Shown here piece after piece: positions 46,288 through 59,965 of a DNA stretch of 64,000 nt (the stretch's first letter is position 1; every line of letters begins with the position of its first letter). Below the pieces are notes generated by a model that worked only from the letters and a program-made list of their open reading frames with translations, did no database searches and was not told where the DNA came from. A program made the position numbers and the translations under genes. This DNA comes from Romanomermis culicivorax (lineage: Eukaryota; Nematoda; Enoplea; Mermithida; Mermithidae). The DNA lies in assembly GCA_963922205.1 (NCBI GenBank), contig CAWUHX010000237.1, positions 434,001-498,000 on the forward strand, given 5' to 3'.

Positions 46288-48098
46288 TGTTCTGCCGTTA
46301 CTTTTGAAGTTTGGAGAATCTGTCGACCATTTACCATATAACAACGTTTTCACAAAAAAATTTTCGGACAATTTCGGATACAATGAAATGAATGTAGATT
46401 TAAGCGATTCGTTGCTTCTGCAAAAAGCAGTTTACTGTATAGGTAATCGAGTTGAGAAAATTGACTTTTGCTGTTCACCTTTTGCTTGCTTTGCAATTGC
46501 TGTACACCTGCGATTTTTTTGCAAGTTTCAGTGCATATGGAGAAGCAAAAGATTCAAAATTATTTATGCCCTCTGATTTGCATCCGAAGCTCATTTGAAA
46601 ATCAAGGGTCCAAGTTTCAGAGAGTGCATTATTTTCTCCCTCGACTGTTTTTGCATCATTAATTCTGATGCCGTTATCATTAATCGAATTTAGTCCAGGA
46701 AGATAGGTTGGAATATTCCGCCAAATGTGGAAACTATATATGTTTCATTGAAAAATGACAAACTAATATTGTGGTCAAACATTTTAACGCAGTTCTAGAA
46801 AAAGATTGCTCCATTCAAAAAATTGAAGAAGGGACAACTGAGTATGCTCACAAATTTTCAGTTCAGTGTAACATATGGTACCGGACAATTATAACAATAT
46901 ACTGCTTTGCAGTTGTATTATTTACAAAACTTTAAAAAAATTGACTGAAAAATCCATTAAACAGCTGCAGTAAAACAAAAGTTATCGAGGAAAGCTTCAA
47001 GGGTGTTTTTTCATGGTAACAAAATGAGCTACAGAAAAAGGTAACGCAATATGGAGACTACTTCCAAGCCAACTTGCGAGAATCAGATTTACATGATTGA
47101 TTAGGGAATACCGCACCTTGATTGAAGTAATGTGAAAATCACACCTCACAATTCAAAATTCTATGCAAAACACGCTGCTGGTATGTTTTTGTCAACAAAA
47201 CCTGGTGAATTTCTAATTTCTTGACTCAAAACTTTTCAGAACTTTGTTCGTTAAACACATAGGCAATATGCAAAGGTAGTTTTGGAGGACTTGACCAGAT
47301 CAAAATCCAGATCGAGGTGCTCGACTCAACCCCAATGGCAATTTCTCGAAGTGAGCAAAAGCAAAACTTGAACATAAACAAGTTTCACAGTTACGTAAAT
47401 TTTCAACAAATGATAAAATCCATTTTTTTCATACGATCAAGGAATTATCCAATAAAAAAGAAAGTTATTAACAATCTTGGAAAAGCTAGTCTGTGTCGAG
47501 ACTGAAACAAGAAACATTGACATAAAATGATATTTGCGGGCAGTTAATTGAAAGCCGATTTTCCACTTTAGTCTCAGGATTACAGTTTCAGATTCAATTT
47601 TGGAAAAATTGTGACTTGGAATTTGGCAGTGCCATTTAACGTCAACTTCGATCAACTTTCCTCACAAAATTATCAACGTCAATGAAGTGTGGGTGTTCAG
47701 GGAATCCAAATCGCGAAGTTCCACATGTTCACATATGCGATCAACAACTGTAAGTAAACACGACGATCCGAAAATCGTCATCCCGAGAAAATCAGAAATT
47801 CAACTGTATAACGGTTTGAAGATTCACCCTTCAATTATTACGGATTATTGCCAGTCTGTTTGTGAAATATAATAATGACGGGTTGAAAACACTGAACATT
47901 ACTCCATTCGTTTCGAAATAATCGACGCAGCGAAGTCGCATCCAGACTATTATAATTATGGAAGGCTCATTGATTGACCCAGACTATATATAAATAAGCC
48001 ATGTGTCTTCCTATGTAATTGTCAATAGTGTTAGAAGTGGGATCAGTTATTTTGGTAAAGTAAGTTGTGAGTACTCGTTTGTTTTTGCAACACTTTGA
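46288..48098. other. Intergenic region
   Basis: No supported gene. Short frames on both strands lack motifs and splice partners. Confidence 0.45.
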
Positions 48099-51000
48099 TC
48101 AATCACACTTTGTGCTTGGACCATGAACACTTCGCCCTTTCAAGGTGGGCGGTAATTTCTTGTGATTCCTGCTGGAAATTCGTTTTTTAATTTTTCAAGC
48201 ATGCTCTACCCCAGGTAAAAATTTCGATTCCGAATGCACCCTTCTTACGGGGGACAGCATCAGTTTTTAACTCGATCGTGCCAAAAATTCAGTAGGTTAT
48301 ATTAATCCCAAAAATTCTAAAATTCACCTGATACAAAAAGTCGGATGAATGAACGTTTCGAAACTGATCAACAACGAATAACCCAATATATATTCGACGA
48401 ATCGAGTCGTATAAGAATCGTTGAAATCTTTGAGCAATAGGGTAACGCTGATCAAAGCTGTGATGGATATAGTTGAATGGAGTATGGCCATAGGAAATAG
48501 CCATTGACTAATCCGAATGTTCGACCAAATTGCGAACCTCTCAGCAAGAGATTTTCTGGCGGTATTCATTATGACACCGAATCCATTCAGGTGTCGCCTG
48601 AAAAGCAGCGGAAAAAAATCTGTATCCCATAATCTCACACTACACAAGGTTAACTTTTTGTGGAAAAGTCACATCTGAGTTTTCTAAAAAATGATTATCT
48701 ACTTCTAAATCCCAAATGATCCAGTATGTATATTTGCAATGAGAAGAATCTGGGTACGGAATACGAGAAAGGCAATTCGAAATCAGTCTTTATCATTCGA
48801 CAAATTGATACATTCAAATGTGATGTTCAAATCTTTTTCAAGTGATCGCATTTTTTCCGAAATAATCTTTAAAGAAAATCAAGATATAAAACCAAGCTGG
48901 CTAAAACCAATTGAAATTACCAAATCCGAACTTGGCTCCAGCTTCAAGTTCTACACTTACGGAAGCTCTTCGACGTCAATTTCTGAGGTCAGGACATATG
49001 GAGTAAGGTAAAATTGGTTTTTACCGGTTGTGTAACAAGGAAGGGTGTATATTTTACTTCAACAATAGTATTTATATGAGTGGAAAAATCTTGAGACCTG
49101 ATGTTGTAGTCATTTCGAATTTGATTCCAAAATACGTCAAAACTAGCGGTATAAAATTCTCTGTCGTATTTTTGAATATATCTCACCGAGAGCTATCGAC
49201 CGACAAGACAAATTCTTTCAGCCTTGAGATGTCTCAAGCAACTGTTTGGATGAAATCAACATCACTCCCAACACCACCAACGTCGATATGTGCCTGAGCA
49301 GATACGGAATGGCTAAAGACTAAAATGAAAATTGGTGTATTTTAGAGGAAAAACATGTTTTTACGTTTTCTTGGAGGAAATAAAGGTTTCTGAGAAAGAC
49401 AATGATCATCGGATCCTCTATAGAAAATAACCTCTCATCTTTTAAGTTAGACGCGTCGTAAAAGTCGAGCGTCCTCTTTCAGCAAGCCCAAATCTCAAAG
49501 GGGGGTCCAAAAAGGCGGAGCGAAGCTTCTGTTAGGTTCGTTCCAAAAACATTCATATGGGCTGATGGATGATCAACCAAATTTTTGCCAAATTTCAACC
49601 ACATCCTGATATTTCTCAATGACACCAATCAATTGTTGTTTTGCAGCTGAAAAATTCTGTTTCCCGCCAAAGAGTCCATTCTGTCTGAAGTTCACAGCCT
49701 ACCTTAAATGAAACCGATTTTTCGTGTAATGAAATCAAACTCGCACTTGACCATTTAGACCCTACTCACTCGTTAATGGCATAAACCGCGTAGAATAACA
49801 AACAGCTTATAAATTGCACGACCATAAGCCCAATCACCGTAATTCTTCCGCCAAAATTGGGCCAAACCGTGGCCACGTAGCAGTAAGCCGTCGTGGTCGA
49901 TGGGTGGGCTGCGTAGGCCAAGGACCAATAGACGACCGCTGCAAAGCCCCACGTTACGATGCACATGGCAACTCGGGAAAATAATCTGCAAAATCCCGTT
50001 AGTACGGTGGAACATGGTTGCATATAGTTCCAGGATGTCTGTCAAACGTAGGAAAGATGCGTAGTCCTTTTACCGGCCACGTGATTTTGCGTGCCAACCA
50101 GTAGGGAGCACACGTTCCAGGAGATCAATTTTTAAGACTATATTCAAACACAGTCCCCTGATCTGCGTAATCAGAAAAATATAAATTTTTTTGAACATTT
50201 TCGTGTATCTGCCAATACTTCACATTTATTCCGTGAAAATTTCTACTACCTCATAGGCCTCATCGTTATTTTAGTTTACGGAAACCTAGAACTAACCTGA
50301 AACTATGTTGCGTAGTTTTGACCAGACTTTTATTTCTGAACACGGTTCAGTTATTGAACCGCGAACATATTGGGACACTATTTCGCATCACTAGAGATGG
50401 AGTTTACTTGAAAAGTATCGTCACAAATAACAAAGACAATCGCATTGAACATAATCACCAGAATCATTACCGATCAAATTCTTCGAATCTGATGAACTGT
50501 GATCCATATCAAGCTCAACAGAAAACAGAGGGTCATTTGCTATCAGAAATGTGGTCCCAAAGCGGAAATTTTCAGATGTAAGATGTGCAGGCCTAAGAAA
50601 TGCTTCTTTTTCACAAGTTCATTTCGAGTCAAAGAAGTTTGCTGAAAGTCAGATTATTCCTTTTACCTCAAATTTGAATTCATACTCCTATAATCCAAGT
50701 CACTTTAATTAGATAAAGAGTAATATACATCTTCTTGATTGGCAAGGAAACAGCAAAGCTTTGTAGTAATTTATCATGCGAAAACATCGTAAAGAGGGCG
50801 GGCTTCGATATCTGAAACTTAATGATGCAAGAATGTTATCTCATTATTAAATGTTGATAAGGGAGATCTAGTTAAGGAGGGAATCATCATACGTCATTTT
50901 ACATGTATGAAACATGACATTATTCAAGCCGTGATTTTGCCACATGAAGCAAAAGATTGAAAGAAATTTATTCTGTTAGGCACGACTGCCGCGAAGTCGA

Positions 51001-53259
51001 TCAAACATATGGTTCAACATTCAAATAGTCGTACTGTAGCTGTAAGCTACGAAAAAGACTTTGTTGCATGATAACAATAGCTTGAGATGAATAGAACTTT
51101 GCAGACATTTTTCCAAAACAGATTTCATGTCAATATTCGTAGTGAACAATTAATTTTGCACATTCATAATATCAAATGATACGGTGAAATTAGGACAGGA
51201 TATGCTCTTCTGAAAAGTCGTGTATCGATCAACAAGTTTTATATTTATCGAGATGAATCTATCTGAAACCTAAAGTCTGTTTTTGACAATAGAAGTAAAA
51301 AAACAGATTCAATAGTTTTGTCCATTCGTTTTTCTGTGAATGATCTCATCTGAGGTGACCTTGATGCACTGAATGATATTCATTTAATTTGAATGCTCAA
51401 CTCAGATACACAACGATTAGAAATATTCGGTTTTCGAACATGCACTTCTTTCATCTTCTTCAGATTTACATACGTTAGACCACCGTTTTCCGTAAAGCTA
51501 CGATATAATGCAAGACTTGTAAGCGTGAATACAGTAGTACTCGGAACATCCAATTTCACCACAAAAATTGCGGTTTTGCTCTCTGAAAAATTTCAGTGCA
51601 AAAAGTTGCACCCATAAAGTATAGAAAATAAAAAAAAGTTTTGTGATTTAAGGTTTGACTTATTTAACTTATACAGTCTGCTTTCTCTGAAAGCAGTTTT
51701 TCATCTGGAAGGACTTGGAAGAAACTACATTTCAGAATAAGCACTGTTTTCAAGCAAAATTTCATTCCGAAAACTTTTTCAATTGTTTTTTATTGTACGC
51801 GCACCTTACTTTTGTTGATATAGTGCTTTTGTGCCCAACAATTAACAATTTTTAATCATTTTATACTACTACAAAACTTCGAAAGAATATTCTCCATCAT
51901 CAAGACCTTTCTAATGCTTGAAAATCACGCCTTTCTGACTTCAACAACTTGCGAGGCCAACATTCAGGGCTATAGCGCAAATTTGACAAAGCATTGTCGC
52001 CAAAATGCGATAAAATTGTTTTTTGTTGTTTCAATTTTTTACAGTTTTTACAGTTTTTTCTTTTTACAGTAACCAGATTCTGTTCTCATGCGTTAGACAA
52101 CTTTTTGATGCTTTTCAACGCGCAAAAAATTAAAACCAGCTTAATTAACCTTTCTTTTACCAAAAAATGACATTTATGATGCAAAAAGTAAGCATTAGAA
52201 AGAGTATGTTTCCCGCAGTTTTTACTCCATTTTCGTCTGTTGTTAATTATAATTTTTTTATATATTATTTTTTTATTTTTTTTAAAGAATTTATCTATTT
52301 ATTACGTTATCGCATTGCTAATCGAAGATTGAAGATATGCCACGACCGAGTCTCTCTTTTGTGAGCCGATGGATGTGGATTTTCCGCAAGGAGCTTATGA
52401 GGTTTGGTTTGTAATCATACCCATTGAGTTATTGTATTTTGTTGTCAGGTGTTGATTTAGTGCAACAAGGACTGTTGCACTATCCAACGCGATGTTGAGG
52501 GAAATTTCTAGCTAATCCAAAGTCCATCTCCATTCTATCTTTTAGTCGACCAAAGAGCTGCACAACACATCAATTCCGCCGGTTAATGACAGAAATCTGT
52601 GGCACAATGTCGTGGCTCCACTTATCAGCGATGTTGCCACTGTAAGCACCGACCCAAGGGCAGAGCTTGATCCTCCCCACTCCTATTGGGATCTTCATTT
52701 TTTACATACAGACTTCTCTGTAAATTTGAGAGAAACATTAAGGAAAAAACTAAAATCTTGCTATTAATGCTGGCATACTTTGCGTATAGTCAGGAAAAAC
52801 TGCGATATACCTGAATTTCAGTTCATTCAAATTCGTCAAACTAATATACAGGCGTTCCACACCGATCGCCAAAACTGAGAAATAGATCGTCATGGTCGTC
52901 ACCAAATATACGGAGTAAAATATACGGCATTGCCATGGTGTCGTTAGCGACCAAATGCCAGTCCAATACCAACAATAGTGGAGAATGACAGACACTTGGA
53001 AATACAGACATTTGATTATGAAAGCCGAATTGCAGCTTGACATGACCAATTTGACCGTGAACGGTAGAGTACCGCCGCTCGTTTTCAAAATCGCCTTCAA
53101 ACAAAAAATGTTGCAAATCACACCGAAAATGGCCGAAATATTGATAATGATCGTTAGGACGAGCATCAAATTAGAAGGAGCCATATCAGCACTAAAAATT
53201 TGTCGGCTAACGTTTAGTGACGTCATGCCTATAGTAAGTTGCAAAATGTATAAGCTCAT
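48099..53259 (-). CDS. Nematode-type serpentine chemoreceptor (7TM)
   Basis: Four exons: 53259-52811, 49985-49770, 48597-48328 and 48171-48099. All junctions are GT/AG in phase 2, and the total of 1008 nt gives 335 residues plus TGA, typical of Sra/Srab-class receptors. Helix 1 lies at about 29-55 (LVLTIIINISAIFGVICN), helix 2 at about 68-92 and helix 3 at about 115-134. VERLY (134-138) takes the place of the DRY motif. Exon 2 carries helices 4 and 5 (AMCIVTWGFAAVVYW, ITVIGLMVVQFISCLLFY). Exon 3 has the ARKSLAERFAIWSN loop, helices 6 and 7 and FIHPTF. The tail is short and basic. A role in chemosensory cilia is expected from the family. The start could also be Met12. Confidence 0.8.
49986..52810. 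other. Intron 1 of the receptor gene
   Basis: A 2.8-kb intron. It contains dispersed repeat B copy 2 (50425-50960). The rest shows no exon or RNA gene. Confidence 0.6.
50425..50960 (+). repeat. Dispersed repeat B, copy 2
   Basis: Diverged direct copy of 23906-24430. Shared order of ATCGTCACA, ATAATCACCA, AAGGAAACAGCAAAGCTTT and CATGTATGAAA(C/A). Confidence 0.65.
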
Positions 53260-53404
53260 GCAGAATATTGTAAGCTATCACAATAAATAAGTCCCTTCAG
53301 AAATCGTATTCCAAAAAAGTATTGTCTACACAAAATTCCAGCGTTCTATGGGAAAAAATGTTGTATGTTTTTTGCAAAGGTTGATTGATGGGCGTTGGTA
53401 ACCA

Positions 53405-53648
53405 TACAGTATGTTTTGCTTGAAAATGCTTCGAAATCATAGAAGTGGAAAGCAAGTGCCGTTTCATATTTCTACGATTTCTGGCTGAGCCATGGGTCAC
53501 ATAAGACTTAAAATTTGTAAAACTAACCTTTAACTATTTTTTGAATGAAAATCTTACAGTAGTAAAAACATTCTGTATACAATTTTGACAACAGTAATGA
53601 TTTTTATCATTCTTTAAATTTGGAAGCATTTTATAAAAAACAAACTAT
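53405..53648 (+). mobile_element. MITE family C, copy 3
   Basis: Diverged copy with decayed ends (ACAGTATGTTTTGC ... AAACAAACTAT). Keeps GTGGAAAGCAAGT and TTTTGACAACAGTA. Confidence 0.7.
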
Positions 53649-55550
53649 CGTACTCTAGTTAATAGCACACATTGACATGGCGGATAGTTTGGGGACCCTC
53701 AGCAGATTCTTGTTGACCTCCAGCAAATTCTGCATTGATCAAGAAGATGATAGAAGAAAATGAGAAAGAAAAGAAGAATCATATGAATGAAAATGATGCT
53801 GTTTGTTCAACGGTTTTTCTGAACTAGGCACATATAATTCCAAACGAGAGACATAAAAACCTTTAACAAGCAGGCAAAGCGAATATTTACCCGTACTTGA
53901 CTAATTTAAATGTAGGATTTTGCTGGTTGGATGCTAGAAAACTTTCCTTTTGGTATTCAAGAGACAAAAAAACTTATATCTCACTCCCTGCCCGTCTGAC
54001 CCCTAGCGGAATTTCGATGCTGTGCATCTGTCGTCAATAGTAGTTTTTTTATCGAACCACCGTTTAGATGAAAGTTGTATTGTAAAATTCTGTAGTCTAA
54101 AAATTTCAAATGTAAGTCAGTATGTTCACAAAATTCCATGTGACATACAATTTAGCAGAGAATTGTGAAAATAAAAAATGTTTCGTCACGATTGCTCGGT
54201 AATAAATATATCTAAGGTTCAATTAAGCAGTGAAAAAATCCTAGGACTTTTGTCGGCGACGGTCAGCGACAATCGCCGATTTTTCACATGCTAAGCGTAG
54301 GAGGCCAAGATTGCTCACGGCATCATGAGGTTATTTTTAGCTTAGCCCATTCAGTGCCCATGTGAGCGCAGTAGATATGAACGGGAACAAAATGTTCAGA
54401 ATAGTAGCATTTGTGGGATCAGTGAATTAAAATCGCCAAATTCCTTCCGTATTGGAATGTAACGAGATTGAATTTTCCTCTTTTTAGAGCCTTTTTAAAG
54501 TCTATCTCTTAGATCGTCCGAATCCAGACAAAACAAGTCTACTTATAATTACTAAATAAGCAAAAATGGGTCTGCAAAGACCACTCTACCAATTCATTCA
54601 AAAATTGTCGATTTTAAGGAATGAATTAGCTAAATCGGTCACAGTTACCGATTTCTGAGGAATGAATTGGTAGAATCATCAACTGTCGCCAATTTTCGTT
54701 CTCTAGAATCGTTGACTGTCACCACCGATTCAATCCTAGGAATCGACGACCGTTGGCAATTTCACTCGTGAATAGGGCTTTAGTGTCGAAAAATTGTATA
54801 AGAAGTTTACTGTGAAGCCGACAGCGGCTGTTTATGCTGACCGTCGCTGCAGCGATGCAGTCGCTAACACTCAATACTCCACCAGAATATTGAACTGGAA
54901 ATTGATTACCTGAAGCGCATTCTGTGGTCTAATCTGTCATCAATGCCTGTCGCCTTCTTAATTATGATTACGGCCGACGAAAAAACAGCAAGTTTCATGC
55001 TCTAACGACGTAATATATAATTATTCGATAATTAGCCTCCAAGAGCCTGAATGAGTCAAATCAATATTCATGGGTGAACAAGATGAATAGGTCAAACAAA
55101 AGATCTAGTGAAAAAGGCACGTAATAGTGTTCGAAGCATGATCTCGGTGAGACCTAGTGGTTTAGCCCATTCAAAATTGTGACTGACAACTAGAAGATTA
55201 TCATCCCGCATAAGATTTTCAACTTAAGCAATTGTGTTTTTTCATATAAAATACATGAGTTGCTCAAAAAATATATGCATTATATACGTATTATAGTCTA
55301 CTTCTTATAAAATGGTTGTAAAATTCAGTAATAGCAAAAATTAATACAGCTTATACGGCTTTTAGTAAACAATTTTCTATGTCTTATCGGTGCTCATCGA
55401 AATGGGTGTATCTCACGGAATGGTAGCAAGAAAAGTCCTTCCCCATAGATCCTATGAAATACAAAAATCCCTGCACATTGGCCTGCCGCAAATCAAGATC
55501 TCTGCACCATAAATCCATTGTTTTTTCCTTCAAATCCTCCTAAGTAATAA
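53649..55550. other. Intergenic region
   Basis: No gene recognised. A loose cluster of imperfect repeats of AATCG(T/A)C(G/A)ACTGTCGCC-like words lies at 54240-54760. Confidence 0.4.
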
Positions 55551-55636
55551 TAAAGCTAGAAAGTAAGCAGTATTCTATAGATTCAAAATTTTCTGCTATA
55601 TCATATATAGCGTATGGAACTGAAATTCCAAGAGTT

Positions 55637-55792
55637 AGGGGCGAACTATACTTCGCCGTACGGCGCCGTACAGTGTCGTGCGGCACGTAAGTATAGCAGC
55701 TACTTATGAAGCGCTGTACGGCGCCTGCAGCGAGGTATAGCAGCTCTATGCGGTGCCGTAGGGCACCGTACGGCGAAGTATAGTTGGCCCCT
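55637..55792. mobile_element. GC-rich foldback MITE, 156 bp
   Basis: Ends AGGGGCGAACTATACTTCGC and (reverse) AGGGGCCAACTATACTTCGC are inverted over about 35 bp. The interior is built from smaller palindromes (CGTACGGCGCCGTACG-like). It interrupts a partial MITE family C copy that starts near 55555. Confidence 0.78.
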
Positions 55793-55807
55793 CACGGTCC
55801 ACTAACC

Positions 55808-56053
55808 TATAGTCTGTTTTTTATAAAATGCTCCCAAATAGAAAAGTGACACAAATCAGTAAAGTCGTCAAAGTCGTTTACATGGAGCTCTTATTGCAAA
55901 ATTTTTTACTCGAAAAATATTAAAGGTTATGTCGGTATGATTACAAATTTCCAATCCTATGTGATATATTGTTTATCAGAAAATCGTGAAAATCTGAAAT
56001 ACTACTTGCTTTCCACTTCCATTATTTGGAAGCATTTCAAGGAAACAGACTAT
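55808..56053 (-). mobile_element. MITE family C, copy 4
   Basis: Complete copy from TATAGTCTGTTTTTTATAAA to CAGACTAT. Abuts copy 5 head to head with one base between them. Confidence 0.82.
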
Positions 56054-56054
56054 C

Positions 56055-56308
56055 TATAGTCTGTTTTTCTCGAAATGCTTCCAAATTATAATAGTGGAAA
56101 GCAAGTACCATTTTAGATTTTTACGAATTCCTGCTAAATCATTCGTCATGTAAAACTGAGAATTTTTGAGCTTTTAATACTTTTTACCTTTAATAATTTA
56201 GTAATGAAAAATCTTACTGTGAAAGCTTTACCTATACGCGATTTTGACAATATAGTTGATTTTTGTCATTTTTCAATGTAGAAGCATTTAATAAAAAACA
56301 AACTATAA
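56055..56308 (+). mobile_element. MITE family C, copy 5
   Basis: Opposite orientation to copy 4, so the two make a 500-bp near-palindrome. Ends TATAGTCTGTTTTT and AAACAAACTATA. Confidence 0.8.
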
Positions 56309-57200
56309 ATACAAAACTCTAGCGTGTTAGCGATTTTCACCACAATGATTTTATTCTGTTTTTTGTTAAACGCATATAAATTGAATTATGACAAAAATTT
56401 GTACCATAATGTTTACACGAATGTTTCTATATAAAACTTTTTGATCCGAATATTGTTGAGTTGGCTCACAATCCTGTCCTAAATGGGCTCACAGAAAATC
56501 GTGAAATTACACTAGCTTTCTTATCAGTTGGAATCATAATGCATTTCATTATTAGTTTAGATGTTTATACTTTCTACGACTCAAACTTTGATCCCTGCAT
56601 TTTGGTATACTCAATGTATAAAAATTATACAAAGCATTGCGACACATTGCCTGTGTAAGCAGCTTATTTTTTTTAAATTTTGCTGGATGAAATTTAGCCT
56701 GGTGAAATTTCAATGGTGAAATTGCTAGTGAAGTTTCGCCAGTGAAATATTCCACTTACGAAAGCTTCAGTAGCTTCATACAAGCCGAAAAACAAAGCTG
56801 GTAAAAATAATTGTGTCCCATTACCTCCATCATCCCATTAACCCCACTGTCAGTAGCGGACACAGGAATTTTTTTTATTCATTTATTTTTGTAAAGTTAT
56901 TTGCATCGACATACAAAAGATTTTTTTCATTAAAAAAACGAAAGAAATATCAAATAATTAAATCACAAAATCGAGCCGACATTTGTTTTTTGAGCGAAAT
57001 GGATCTTGGTAATTTTAATTTATAGAACACGAGTTCCGGGGGGAGGGAGTGCGGCCACGCCTGCTCCCCTCTGCATCCACAACTGCCCACTGTCTCGTTA
57101 CCTCGACCATCCAATGTCATAAAACAAACAACATTATCGTTACCTGGACCCTCCTGTTATCTCAATTGTCCCATAGCGGATGTACTTACAGTAGCAGTCA
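56309..57200. other. Intergenic region
   Basis: No gene seen. Short repeated GTGAAATT/AGTGAAAT words at 56690-56750. Confidence 0.4.
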
Positions 57201-57229
57201 TCCGACATCTATGCAAAATTGGTGAAGTG

Positions 57230-57750
57230 GGTGAAGCCACACTTTGACCAAGAAACAGGATGTTCATCATTCTTACAACTTTGGTGTGTTGTGGGTGAGT
57301 CGCCTCCGTTTTATGTTATATTTGTTTACTTTTTGTCCAGTAAACGGAATGTCAACAGCCCTTCACAATTTACATATTATTATATAATATTTTTATTAAT
57401 AACTTATTGCTCGTGCAATTAGCGGAGGCCGGAGCCTGCTTACATGGGAAGCATTACAGAGGAAAGTTCAAGCCTTTCCTAGACGTCAGTATAGTGAGTT
57501 CTTTATATTTGTGTAAGCCTGTAGGAAGCATCTGGGGAGACACTGATTGCTTTTCGATTACAAGAGTTAGAATTTCCATTTACTTATTGGTGACTGAAGA
57601 TTGTGTTTATTTCTGCTAGAGGACTGTTGCACTGTAATAAGCTGATTGCTAATAGGAAGCTCCTTTGAGTGACCTACAGTAGTCAGTTGAATACAAGCTG
57701 ATTGGTTTCTTTAGTTATATTGGATCTAAGCAGAGAAGTAAACATAACAA
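57230..57750 (+). repeat. Probable 5' LTR of Gypsy-type element 1
   Basis: Position inferred from the following TGGTGGCTTCTGACAC leader (primer-binding region) and the gag start at 57776. The exact left edge cannot be set because the 3' LTR is not in the window. Confidence 0.4.
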
Positions 57751-57775
57751 GTGGTGGCTTCTGACACTTACAATA

Positions 57776-59965
57776 TGAATGAGCGCAGAGTCAGTCAAGG
57801 TGCTACAAAACCTAAAGGTTTTTAGAAAGATTTAGGACTCAAAATGTCCAAAAATACTGAGGACTTAACCTCTGCTACAACTTTAGCAAGGACTCCACCT
57901 GGTACAAAGCATGATGAGTCAGATAAATCCTTCCCACTGCCTGTGGTATCTAATACTATGAGCAAGTGAAAGAGCTCCGACTCAAGTGCCATAAGCCAGA
58001 GGGCTGAGGTAAAATTGGACCCAGTAAGTGCGTCCAATCCTGCAGCGCTTATAACAGCAACAATAAAGGTATTAATAATATGGTTGTGGCAAAAGAACTA
58101 TTTACTGCTCATGATAGAGATGCTCAAATTAACGCGCCTATCAATGGAAGGCCAAAATTGGCTGAGGATCAAATTGATTTATTTATTTCTGATCAAATGA
58201 AAGAGGAAAGTTTTAGATGACCTCAACAATGATTTGATACATATCATCAGGAGTATGAGCAGGATAATTTCGACTCTATTCAGGACAAATACCGTCATGA
58301 TCAATTGGACGAATTACGATTCAAAATGAGTCAAAAGGAGGACAAAATTTGATGGTTAAATGGGAAAATTAATAAAATGGCTGATTCAATGACTGGCGTC
58401 CAAGGACTATTAGAAAGATTCATCTTGGAGGAGAAGGAAAAGGATATCCGAGTGAGTAGGACTATTGATAGACCATTGCAAACTTAGAGTCTGTGTGGGA
58501 CTTTGTCAATGACCTCTGCAATCTGTACTGCCAATGATCAAAGATTATGAGAGGGAAGCGGATGAGGCAGAGCAAAAGTTCTCAGTCAAACCTGCTGTAA
58601 AATCCAAGGTTTCTATGGAGAAATGTGTAACTGAGAAACTTGCTGTTCGAGAACAAGCAAGTGATATAGTTGCACAATTTTTCCAACAGACTGATGAAGA
58701 AGCAGCAGGTAGTCATTGGGAAAGCAAACATAAGCACAAATGATCCAAGAAATCCACATGAGGAAATTCATCAGATTCTGATGACTCCTCAGTAGATGGA
58801 TTGGAGCCTACTGTGTTAGATATAGTGAGGAATTTAAAGCCAAAGCTACTCCTAGATGACATGACTGAAACACAGTTCTGAAAACTGAAACACAGAAAAC
58901 AGTTCTCAGTTTCCTAAATGATTCGGAGGCAGAGTTTGCAGCAGAGACTACTGATAAAATGAAGCTGGCTGCCTTACGAGCACTTTGTAAATGAGTACGG
59001 AAAGCTACTGCCAAAAAGTTCAAAAGCTACGAGAAAGCCCAAAGAAAGTTACTCAAAGTGCAAGCACCAGATTCAAATCTTGGTATGCAAACAAGGGAGC
59101 TGATGAACATAATGCAGGAGTTTGATGAACCTCCAGTGAAATTCCTCAAGAGAATAAGTGTGCTAGTAGATAGATTGTGCTTTAATAAGACTGAAGAGTT
59201 CAGAGATCACTTCATTATTGATATCTTTTTGTATAAAGCAGTTGAAGAGTATCAGATGGAAGTGCTGGATCAAAGGGAAAAGTACGAAACATGGTATGAT
59301 CTAGCAGAGGATATGCACAAGATAGATAAGCAGAATACAGCTGCTTATAAAAAAAGAGGAAGTGTGGAATCTCCAATTAATTGTGATAAATGAAGTGATT
59401 ATGGGTGAAGGGCAAACTGCATTATCTTATGTTGGTAGAAATAAATTTGGCAATGCCCCACAAAGGCAGTTTCAAAATAAAGCTATGCCATGGCAAGCAA
59501 GGAGAGAGAAGCAAACCCTGATCCTAGCATCAGAGAAGAAGGATTCTGATACGTCTTTAGAGGAGAATTTCTCACAAAGAACTCAAATGGCTACTACCCC
59601 CCAAAAAGGAAAAAAGCCTGAGGAACCTAGTAGTGATTTGGTTCTAGCAAAGTTATCACAGGAGACTGTGAAGTTGGCTCAATGTTATCAGGAGATAAGC
59701 CAAAAAACTGATGCCAAATTGAATGAAATTTTTGCTAAACTCAAAACGGCAAACTCAAAAAACAAGGTGGAAAAGAGTTCACAAAACCATATTGTCGATA
59801 CCATAGAAATAATTCTCATGACACATCTGAATGTAAAACCCTTGAATAGAAAAATGCACAAGGACGTAATTGGAAAAATTGATATGGTGGAAACAGAGGT
59901 TTCTAGCAACAGTTTGCAGGTTTTAGAGGAGCATATGTTGGTGGGAGCAGTAGGGGAGCTCATGT
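57776..59965 (+). pseudogene. Gag of LTR element 1 (Gypsy-type), decayed
   Basis: Starts MNERRVSQGATKPKG and is broken by many stops and frame shifts. The capsid-like part (59058-59393) has TRELMNIMQEFDEPPVKF and KFLKRISVLVDRLC. A C-x2-H-type zinc knuckle (CRYHRNNSHDTSEC) is readable at about 59775-59815, but out of the longest frame. The sequence ends where LTR 2 begins. Confidence 0.65.
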
